Part shown: positions 57,777 through 64,000 of the stretch, one piece after another
Layout of the letters: every line of letters starts with the position of its first letter
Position numbering within the stretch: the stretch's first letter is position 1
NCBI GenBank assembly: GCA_948288625.1
Contig: CAOHYA010000001.1
Location: forward strand, 434,001 to 498,000
Direction: 5' to 3'
Source of the DNA: an uncultured Candidatus Saccharibacteria bacterium
GTDB taxonomy: Bacteria > Patescibacteriota > Saccharimonadia > Saccharimonadales > Saccharimonadaceae
Length of the DNA: 64,000 nucleotides
Program-made: the position numbers and the translations under genes
Notes under the pieces: generated by a model
What the model saw: the letters and a program-made list of their open reading frames with translations, nothing else
Told to the model about the DNA's origin: nothing
Databases searched by the model: none

Positions 57777-60311
57777 TTAAGCAAGTCGTTTAGCTAATAC
57801 CAACCGTCGGCCAATGAACTTATGAACTTCAACTACGAGGATGATAGCCATAAAGGCTGAAACGGCAGCGACGATCATGTCGATTGCAGGTATAGGTTTG
57901 ATATTCAACAATCCTTGCAAAGGTCCGAATAATGCGAACCATTGCAGTGAAATAGATACCGCTAGGCCGACCCAGAAAATACGATGCTTTACGAGTACGC
58001 GGGTAAATGCGGATTGATAGGTACTTCGAGCGTTGATCGCGTTCGCCCACTGGATCGCTACGAGTGATACGAAGACGATGGTGTGCGCGTAATCGACGCC
58101 ACGAGTGGCAATGAAGTACGCGTACAGTCCAAGTGCGATTCCGGCCATGGCGAGCGCGACAAGTACGATACGGCTGATCATATATTTGTCAAGGATCGGC
58201 GCGGTCGGTGAAACAGGTTTTTGCTTCATGGCGCTTTTGCCACCTGGTTCGAGCCCCAGAGGAATCACCATGGTCGTATCTGTTACTAAGTTAATCCATA
58301 GAATTTGAGCTGGTTGCAAAGGTATCGGTAGGCCGACGGCCAAGGCACCAACTGACGTAATGACTTCGCCGATGTTCGTCGACAACAGGTAGTACAGCAT
58401 GCGACGAATGTTCGCGAAGACGATGCGACCTTCGCGCATGGCCCGTACGATACTGGCAAAGTTGTCGTTGAGAAGGATGATATCACCGGCGTCTTTGGCG
58501 ATTTGCGAACCGCTCCCCATGGCTACGCCGACGTGCGCATTCGTAAGCGCCGGAACATCGTTGACGCCGTCCCCCGTCATGGCAGTCACTTCTTTAAGTT
58601 TCAATATCTGAAGAATGCGGAATTTATTCTCTGGTGTCACGCGCGAGAAAATACGGGCACGGTGCGCTTCGATGGCAAGTTGCTTGTCACTCATATCGTT
58701 CATCAAGCGGCTATCGAACACTTCGTCGCGTGACGTGACCAGCCCCAGCTTCAGTCCGATGCTATAAGCTGTCTCAAAGTGGTCACCAGTGATCATACGT
58801 ACCGATACGCCAGCTGCTTGGGCGGTCTTGATGGCTTTTCGGGCGGCCGGGCGAAGCGTATCTGCCACGGCAATCAGACCGGCGAACTGCAAGCTAAACT
58901 TAGGGTGCATTTCATGGAACGCTTCGAACGTTTTTTCGACTTGCGATGTGGCGACGGCAATCACGCGGTACCCTTGGCTCGTAAGCTGCGTCAATGCGGC
59001 TTCTGCTTCGGTGCGCTGGGCTTTTGATAAGTTGCTACGGTCGATGATGTGTTCCGGCGCGCCTTTGACGACGAGTTCGTGCTGGCCTTTATGATGCCAA
59101 ATATTCCCACTCATGGCAAAGGCTTGGTCGAATGGTAACTTCACGACCGCTTCGCCTTTTAGGTTGACGGCCGCTTCGGCCGCGCTATAGCTGATAAACG
59201 CAACGTCGAGGGGGTCGCTGCTTTTTTGGTTATGCACGTTGATGGTTTTATGAATCACAGTTGGCAAATGATGATCAACCCAACTTGGTTGCCATGTTTC
59301 TTGGACGGATAGTTTATTTTCAGTCAGCGTGCCGGTCTTGTCGGTAGCGATAGTCGTGATGACGCCGATGGTTTCGATGGCGCTCATGCTGCGCACCAAT
59401 GCCTTTTTGGCGGCCATGCGGCGCATCCCAAGTACCAAAATGACCGAGATAGCGATCGGTAAACTTTCGGGAACGGCGGATACCGAGATGGCGATTACGA
59501 AACGAAGTGCTTCGGTGAGTTCGATACCACGGCTGAGCGCCAAGATGAACGCTACGACGGCTACTGCGGCGACGACGGCGATGATATACGCGATCAATTT
59601 ATCGATTTTCTTTTGAACCGGGCTCGAAATTTCATCCGGGGAGTTACCCGTGAGCGCGGCGATCCGCCCGAATTCGGTCTGATTACCGGTAAGGATAACC
59701 AAGCCCACGGCTTGACCCGAGGTAACGAACGAACCTTGGAAGAGAATATTGCGTTGTTCGTACACTTCTTTCTCGCCCGTAAGTGTATCGGCGGATTTAC
59801 TCATCGGTGCGGACTCACCCGTCAGCAAAGCTTCGTCGGTGCGTAACGAGTCGGCTACGATGACACGCAAATCGGCAGGGACCTTATCTCCTTCGCCTAA
59901 GTGAACGATGTCACCAGGTACAAGTAAGCTACTATCGACAGAGACCATTTCGCCGCCGCGCGTCACGGAAACTTTCTGAGCGGTGTGTTTTTGCAGTGAC
60001 CTCAAAATACGGTCAGTCGAGAAACGCTGTACGTAGTATATACCGGCGCTGGTAAGCATGATGACCGCGATGATGATCGCGTCAAAGTACGCATGGTGCC
60101 AAATACTGATGAGCACCGCGACGAATAGCACGGCCATGAAGACGTTGGCGAATGGTTCGACGATTTTACGCCAGAGCGGCTCGCCCTTCAGTTTGATTTC
60201 GTTCGGCCCAAACTGTTTCAGACGTTCGCCCGCCTCGTACTTGGAGATACCTTCGAGGCCCGACGACAATTCTTTGTATGTGTCTTCGATGGATTGTTGG
60301 TAAAAAAGCAT
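57777..60311 (-). CDS. P-type cation-transporting ATPase (P2 type, Ca2+-ATPase-like)
   Basis: An 844-residue ion pump. The phosphorylation site is TDKTGTLTEN, the actuator motif LLTGESAP, the nucleotide site KGAPEHII and the hinge TGDGVNDVPALTNAHVGVAMG. Helix M4 reads SAVPESLPIAISV, the 'PE(G/S)LP' of P2 Ca2+ and Na+/K+ type pumps, not the CPC of heavy-metal pumps. The N-terminal cation-ATPase domain (YKELSSGLEGISKYEAGERLKQFGPNEI) is also P2. Ca2+ or Mn2+ export is likely; the ion is not proven. The ATG at 60311 follows TACAAT by seven bases, which fixes the start. Confidence 0.95.
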   Translation of the reverse strand: MLFYQQSIEDTYKELSSGLEGISKYEAGERLKQFGPNEIKLKGEPLWRKIVEPFANVFMAVLFVAVLISIWHHAYFDAIIIAVIMLTSAGIYYVQRFSTDRILRSLQKHTAQKVSVTRGGEMVSVDSSLLVPGDIVHLGEGDKVPADLRVIVADSLRTDEALLTGESAPMSKSADTLTGEKEVYEQRNILFQGSFVTSGQAVGLVILTGNQTEFGRIAALTGNSPDEISSPVQKKIDKLIAYIIAVVAAVAVVAFILALSRGIELTEALRFVIAISVSAVPESLPIAISVILVLGMRRMAAKKALVRSMSAIETIGVITTIATDKTGTLTENKLSVQETWQPSWVDHHLPTVIHKTINVHNQKSSDPLDVAFISYSAAEAAVNLKGEAVVKLPFDQAFAMSGNIWHHKGQHELVVKGAPEHIIDRSNLSKAQRTEAEAALTQLTSQGYRVIAVATSQVEKTFEAFHEMHPKFSLQFAGLIAVADTLRPAARKAIKTAQAAGVSVRMITGDHFETAYSIGLKLGLVTSRDEVFDSRLMNDMSDKQLAIEAHRARIFSRVTPENKFRILQILKLKEVTAMTGDGVNDVPALTNAHVGVAMGSGSQIAKDAGDIILLNDNFASIVRAMREGRIVFANIRRMLYYLLSTNIGEVITSVGALAVGLPIPLQPAQILWINLVTDTTMVIPLGLEPGGKSAMKQKPVSPTAPILDKYMISRIVLVALAMAGIALGLYAYFIATRGVDYAHTIVFVSLVAIQWANAINARSTYQSAFTRVLVKHRIFWVGLAVSISLQWFALFGPLQGLLNIKPIPAIDMIVAAVSAFMAIILVVEVHKFIGRRLVLAKRLA

Positions 60312-60327
60312 TAGCACTATTGTATCA

Positions 60328-60355
60328 AAAAACACCTCTTATGTGAGGTGTTTTT
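60328..60355 (-). terminator. intrinsic terminator of the Gre gene
   Basis: AAAAACACCTC pairs with GAGGTGTTTTT with a six-base loop. On the minus strand the T-run is followed within a few bases by the TACAAT box of the P-type ATPase gene, so terminator and next promoter nearly abut. Confidence 0.9.
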
Positions 60356-60376
60356 CAGATTACGTTGCTATTTCGG

Positions 60377-60871
60377 CTAATTGATTCGAACTAGTTGCAT
60401 CGTGCCACGGACGGTACCGTTTCCCCATTCGATAACGTCTTTGACTGTTTTACCAACCAAGCTGCTCCCAAGAGGGCTTTTTGCGGAGATGCGGCCATCG
60501 CTTGGGTTTGCTTCGATACTTTCGACTAAAGTATAACGGAACAGACGTCCTTGTTGGTCGATGAGGTCAACGACTGAACCAACGGCAACCTTCATACGGG
60601 TACGTCGTGATGGCATGATGTGCGCCTGTAGTAAGGTTTGCTGCTTCTCATGGAGCTCCGCTTCAATTGCTTCAAGCCGAGCCAATCGTTCGTTTCGCTC
60701 GAATCGGTCATCATGACCAGTTGTTTTATCGCTTTCCTTCAAGCTTCGTATTACCGCCATACGGTCATGTTCTAATTGGGTGACGGACTTTCGGAGCTCT
60801 TTCATACCCTTTTTACTGAGTAAGATACTTGGTTTGGTGGTACTAATTTCTTTGCTGATGGTGGTGTTCAT
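60377..60871 (-). CDS. GreA/GreB family transcript cleavage factor-like protein
   Basis: A 164-residue Gre-type protein: an N-terminal coiled coil (LSKKGMKELRKSVTQLEHDRMAVIRSL, then ERNERLARLEAIEAELHEKQQ) and a C-terminal FKBP-like domain (VGSVVDLIDQQGRLFRYTLVES, RISAKSPLGSSLVGKTVKDVIEW). Gre factors rescue backtracked RNA polymerase. The acidic tip is present in an altered form (DKTTGHDDRFERNE), so a regulatory Gre paralogue is possible. ATG at 60871 fits the GGGAG spacing; a GTG three codons earlier is the alternative. A long leader of over 100 bases precedes it. Confidence 0.87.
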   Translation of the reverse strand: MNTTISKEISTTKPSILLSKKGMKELRKSVTQLEHDRMAVIRSLKESDKTTGHDDRFERNERLARLEAIEAELHEKQQTLLQAHIMPSRRTRMKVAVGSVVDLIDQQGRLFRYTLVESIEANPSDGRISAKSPLGSSLVGKTVKDVIEWGNGTVRGTMQLVRIN

Positions 60872-61038
60872 AGAGTTCACTCCCTCCTTTTTAAAAACGA
60901 TTACTCGTATTGTTTGTTGTAGCTAGGCTACTGGTTGTAGTATGTCATTCGAATCTGAGAAGACTCTTAATTCTTATGGCTTATGTGTTGTAATTTTACA
61001 TACTATTTAAAGCATGCGTAGATATATGTCGAAAGTAT

Positions 61039-62070
61039 TTACCCTTGGTTGAGTCGTAATAGTGGCAAATAAAACGTAAAGGTAGTCCCCTTTTCTCCAC
61101 TACTTACTTGTAGGTCGCCATGATGGATATCAATGATTTTCTTGGCGATCGAGAGGCCGAGCCCGTACCCGTTCTGACTACTGTTTGTCCGTGAAGTATC
61201 GGCACGGTAAAAACGATCGAACAGCTTAGGGAGTATTTCTTCGGGTATCGGATCACCTAAATTATGAATTTCAAAACCAATCGTGCCAAGCTTTAAGAAT
61301 ACACGTACTGAAATTTTTGATTTCTTCGGACTGTATTTGAGGGCGTTATCGATAAGAATTCCAATGAGCTCGCTGATAGCCGGCTCATTAGCTTGGACGA
61401 CTGCTTTCTTGCGAGCCGTTATGTCGAAGCGCTTCGCGTCGGTTTTGTACATTTTGATTTTTTCATTCAGCAGTTGCACGATATCGACTGCGCTTCGCTC
61501 TAACTTGTCATGGTCGAGGCGAGATAACTGAAGCAACATTTGCGATAACTGAATAAGTTTATTTACTTCTTCCAAGTTGCTTTCCAGTAACTCTCTGGAT
61601 TCCTTCTCGCTTAAATGCGGGTCGCGCAAACTTACTTCAAGTTCGGCCTTCATCGCCGCCAAAGGCGTACGAAGCTCATGGCTGGCGTCGCTGGTAAAAC
61701 GGCTTTGTGCCTCGTGTGACTCTTCGATTGGCCGAAGCGTGCGTCGTGCCAAGAAGTAACTTCCGAGGCCGCCGGCTACCAAAATAACAAGATTAATGTA
61801 AATGAGCGAAGAGATCATTTGTCCGGCTGCCTGGCTCGACTGAACTGACAACGGGCTATTAGGGCCGAAGATCAATGTATACGCATCGTTAGAGTTCGGT
61901 GTCACGTACGTCGTGTCATCAAGCAGGCTATGCTGTAAATTTTCTAATCGGAAGCTAATTTCCCGAAAATTAAGTTGATAAATAACGACGCTAAAAATAA
62001 TACTGATCGTCATCAATATCGCTAAGTACCACACGGTTAATTTTAGCGTGGCCGATTGAAACATCTGCAT
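61039..62070 (-). CDS. sensor histidine kinase
   Basis: A 343-residue kinase with two membrane helices (about 10-32 and 88-108) around a short external sensor of some 55 residues, and no clear HAMP. The H box is SDASHELRTPLAAMKAE (His131), the N box IGILIDNALKYSPKKS, and the G boxes are in DRFYRADTSRTNSSQNGYGLGLSIAKKIID and GTTFTFYLP. It lies five bases after the response regulator gene and is its cognate partner. Confidence 0.95.
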   Translation of the reverse strand: MQMFQSATLKLTVWYLAILMTISIIFSVVIYQLNFREISFRLENLQHSLLDDTTYVTPNSNDAYTLIFGPNSPLSVQSSQAAGQMISSLIYINLVILVAGGLGSYFLARRTLRPIEESHEAQSRFTSDASHELRTPLAAMKAELEVSLRDPHLSEKESRELLESNLEEVNKLIQLSQMLLQLSRLDHDKLERSAVDIVQLLNEKIKMYKTDAKRFDITARKKAVVQANEPAISELIGILIDNALKYSPKKSKISVRVFLKLGTIGFEIHNLGDPIPEEILPKLFDRFYRADTSRTNSSQNGYGLGLSIAKKIIDIHHGDLQVSSGEKGTTFTFYLPLLRLNQG

Positions 62071-62075
62071 AGTAT

Positions 62076-62747
62076 TTAGGCCTCGAGTTTGTAGCCGAAT
62101 CCGCGAACGGTATGAATCAACGGTTTTTTAAATGGTACGTCCACTTTGGCACGTAAGTATTTTACGTACACTTCAACGGTATTTGGCAGTACGTCGGCAT
62201 CATAGTCCCATACGTGGCTGATAATCACTTCTTTGCTGATCGGTCGGTTTTGGTTTCGAAGCAAATATTCAAGCAATGCGAATTCTTTGCTGGTCAGTTG
62301 GATTGTTTTTCCGGCACGTTGAACCGAATACGTCACGGTATCAAGCGTTAAATCACCGGCGCTCAACACATCGGATTGTTGCTCAGTTGGCCGGCGCAAC
62401 AAAGCGCGCACCCGAGCCAGTAGTTCTTCCAACGCAAAAGGTTTTACTAGGTAATCGTCGGCACCGGCGTCAAGCCCGGCGGTACGCTCATGGACGCTAT
62501 CGAGGGCGCTTAAAAATAATACCGGCGTATGTACTTTTGCCTGTCGCATAGCTTTCACGATGGCGATACCGTCATATTCACCAGGGAGCATGCGATCGAT
62601 AATCGCGATGTCGTACGGTTCGGTTGTGGCCATGGCATGACCTTCATCGCCGTCGTACGCAACATCTACCGCGTAGGTTTCTTGCTCTAACGCCTTTGCG
62701 AGCGCACGGGCGATTTTATGTTCATCTTCGACAATCAAAACTCTCAT
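62076..62747 (-). CDS. OmpR/PhoB family response regulator
   Basis: A 223-residue two-domain regulator. The receiver has acidic pocket VEDEH, phospho-acceptor Asp51 in IIDRMLPG, LFLSALDS and the Lys in VKPFALEEL. The C-terminal winged helix (LTSKEFALLEYLLRNQNRPISKEVI, then VEVYVKYLRAKVD and HTVRGFGYKLEA) is OmpR-type. TATACT seven bases before the ATG predicts a leaderless mRNA. It controls an unknown regulon with the kinase behind it. Confidence 0.96.
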   Translation of the reverse strand: MRVLIVEDEHKIARALAKALEQETYAVDVAYDGDEGHAMATTEPYDIAIIDRMLPGEYDGIAIVKAMRQAKVHTPVLFLSALDSVHERTAGLDAGADDYLVKPFALEELLARVRALLRRPTEQQSDVLSAGDLTLDTVTYSVQRAGKTIQLTSKEFALLEYLLRNQNRPISKEVIISHVWDYDADVLPNTVEVYVKYLRAKVDVPFKKPLIHTVRGFGYKLEA

Positions 62748-62803
62748 ATGAACTAGTATACAGTGATTTTGCTTAAAGAAATCTTAATAAGAAAATGCGA
62801 GGA

Positions 62804-63112
62804 CTAAGCGAATCGCTCGCTCCAGCTTTGCATGTCGCGTAAAATCGGCGTCAGTTCTTTGCCTTTTTGGGTAAGGCGATATTCGCAGCGGCTTTTTTCA
62901 GGGGCGGTTACTTTTTCTATGATGCCTTCTTGTTCAAGCGAATCAAGACGAGCCGAAAGTGTGCGCGGGTTGATACCCTCGACTAAATCCTGGATCTGAC
63001 AGAAACGAACAGATTCTTCGTTAATGAAAAAACGAAGTAATTGTGGAGTCCATTTGTCTCCGAGAATCTTAGTGGCCGCCTTTACGCAGCCGATAGTTTC
63101 AGTCGCTTGCAT
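62804..63112 (-). CDS. HxlR family transcriptional regulator
   Basis: A 102-residue winged-helix regulator: GCVKAATKILGDKWTPQLLRFF, then FCQIQDLVEGINPRTLSARLDSLEQEGII and YRLTQKGKELTPILRDMQSW, the full HxlR pattern. Cys9 lies where YodB/HypR-type members have their redox-sensing N-terminal cysteine, so thiol-reactive quinones, aldehydes or disulfide stress may be sensed. The ATG at 63112 has TATAGT nine bases before it; the frame is open six codons further. A 17-bp near-palindrome overlaps that -10 box and recurs beside the FMN reductase gene. Confidence 0.93.
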   Translation of the reverse strand: MQATETIGCVKAATKILGDKWTPQLLRFFINEESVRFCQIQDLVEGINPRTLSARLDSLEQEGIIEKVTAPEKSRCEYRLTQKGKELTPILRDMQSWSERFA

Positions 63113-63121
63113 AGTACCTCT

Positions 63122-63138
63122 ACTATACAATATCTAGT
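63122..63138. promoter_or_regulatory. candidate HxlR auto-operator
   Basis: ACTATACAATATCTAGT overlaps the hxlR -10 box (TATAGT, 63127-63122 on the minus strand). It shares 14 of 17 bases with the site at 45081-45097. Confidence 0.5.
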
Positions 63139-63147
63139 GAAAAATTG

Positions 63148-64000
63148 CTACTTAATTAATTCGTTATCGTTCTTGCTACGGATATGACTCATACTATATT
63201 CCCAAGAGGCGTCGGTCTTTTTGTGCGGGTTGAAAATATACAGCGGGTCGAAGATTTCTTTCGTTTCTTTGAATAATTCGTACATGTCTTGGCCGAATAC
63301 CGCCGGAAGCCAAGGCCCACGTACCATACCGTCGTTGTGCTCGCCCGCCATGGTGCCGCCGTATTTCAATACGATAGGAATCAACTCGCGCATAACGGGT
63401 TCAAGTTTGGCCTGATCTTTCGCGCCGGCGATGTCCATGAGGGGTATGACATGGAAATTACCATCTCCGAAGTGGCCCTGAATCGTTGCCGGAAGTTTAT
63501 ACTTACGAATAACTTTACGAAGCTTCGGAACGAATTCGGGCAAGTAACGAGGCGGCACGGCCATATCGTCGATGAAAGGCGATGCGTAACGACCATGTAC
63601 CTGATTTTGCAAAAGAGACAAGGCAGCCCGGCGGATCTTCCAAAAAGGTGCGCTGGAAGCTTCGTCGGCCTCGATGTCCATTTTGATTTTGTACGATTTC
63701 AAATCGTCGTGAAGAATGGAGATCTTATCCAGAACTTCGCCTTTCGTCTGGCCGTCGAACTCGATCATGAGGAACATTTCAGGAATGTGACCTTTGAACT
63801 TGGCGACTGACTTTAAGAGAATACTTTGTTGGCGCAGCCATTCTTTGGTGCCGAGTTGCTTTCGGAATGTATTGAAGTATTTCAAGCCGAGGTTGAAAGT
63901 AATATTGTCGAACCCTTCGAAGGTAGCCGGCTCGTGATGCATGACGGTCGCGATTACATCACCCAGGTTCTTGATGGAAGGAAGATACGCCAACAACAGT
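63148..64000 (-). CDS. FAD-binding oxidase, GlcD/D-lactate dehydrogenase type, C-terminal part (cut by window edge)
   Basis: The last 283 codons of a flavoprotein of the FAD-linked oxidase family. The visible part is the FAD-oxidase_C domain: SAPFWKIRRAALSLL, GHFGDGNFHVIPLMD (the His/Asp active-site block), GGTMAGEHNDGMVRGPW (the substrate-binding 'G.isgEHG.G') and the end YELFKETKEIFDPLYIFNPHKK. The FAD-binding PP-loop domain lies beyond the window. It may oxidise D-lactate or another 2-hydroxy acid and feed electrons to quinone, which would suit the Cyo oxidase and NDH-2 nearby. Confidence 0.9.
   Translation of the reverse strand, partial: LLLAYLPSIKNLGDVIATVMHHEPATFEGFDNITFNLGLKYFNTFRKQLGTKEWLRQQSILLKSVAKFKGHIPEMFLMIEFDGQTKGEVLDKISILHDDLKSYKIKMDIEADEASSAPFWKIRRAALSLLQNQVHGRYASPFIDDMAVPPRYLPEFVPKLRKVIRKYKLPATIQGHFGDGNFHVIPLMDIAGAKDQAKLEPVMRELIPIVLKYGGTMAGEHNDGMVRGPWLPAVFGQDMYELFKETKEIFDPLYIFNPHKKTDASWEYSMSHIRSKNDNELIK

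Noticed and set aside
1..64000. UGA recoded as glycine or tryptophan (as in some CPR phyla)
   Set aside because: Normal-length conserved genes such as ndh and cyoC end properly and no conserved Gly or Trp is encoded by TGA.

Overview
The window looks like chromosome of a small-genome bacterium of the Patescibacteria/CPR, most probably Candidatus Saccharibacteria (TM7). This is inferred from gene content: an F-type ATP synthase operon, a cytochrome bo3-type quinol oxidase operon with a type II NADH dehydrogenase as the only visible respiratory parts, type IV pilin-like and sortase-type surface proteins, many lineage-type hypothetical proteins, and standard use of UGA as stop. No database search was possible, so the assignment rests on reading alone.

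Layout. 1-4.9 kb: end of the ATP synthase operon (atpF'-H-A-G-D-C), then plsC and a convergent tRNA-dihydrouridine synthase. 6.7-10.5 kb: zinc-ribbon protein, a strongly structured 320-bp stretch with its own promoter, and a UvrD helicase-nuclease. 11-13.4 kb: pilin-like FN3 protein with a partner, then tRNA-Gln(CTG). 13.5-16.9 kb: three orphans, an MFS exporter and a VOC protein. 17-21.8 kb: ECF sigma factor with a probable membrane anti-sigma factor, and a MacB-like ABC transporter. 22-26.8 kb: a 13-Asp-box surface protein, an orphan M16-like protein, membrane proteins, and a small gene that seems to start at AUC or AUU. 26.9-32.1 kb: a nucleotide-themed cluster (Nudix, NTase-NDK-like protein, histidine phosphatase, second NTase-NDK-like protein, Nudix, MYG1 family). 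32.2-41 kb: two sets of a tail-fibre-like beta module translationally coupled to a carbohydrate-active protein (tandem beta-helix proteins; a GH6 cellulase), plus a HAM1-like pyrophosphatase and hypotheticals. 41-45 kb: LPVTG surface protein, FKBP, small secreted peptide, FMN reductase. 45.2-49.9 kb: cyoABCDE. 50-56.3 kb: membrane protein, ndh, YaaA, an Erm/KsgA-type methyltransferase and an LAVTG surface protein. 56.8-64 kb: Nudix, P-type ATPase, Gre factor, two-component system, HxlR regulator and the end of a GlcD-type FAD oxidase.

How it works together. NDH-2 reduces quinone, CyoABCD oxidises it with oxygen, and the ATP synthase couples or maintains the proton gradient. Several genes encode surface proteins, consistent with an epibiont or attached life. 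Two expression styles are visible. Roughly twenty genes carry a sigma-A-like -10 box only 6-9 bases before the start codon, predicting leaderless mRNAs. A second, visibly GC-richer class has long leaders, strong Shine-Dalgarno sites and clear hairpin terminators. A 17-base motif shared between the hxlR promoter and the FMN reductase/cyoA intergenic region suggests a redox-responsive regulon.

The strongest candidates for something undescribed are the NTase-NDK cluster (26.9-32.1 kb) and the adaptor plus glycan-enzyme gene pairs (32.2-35.0 and 39.2-40.6 kb).
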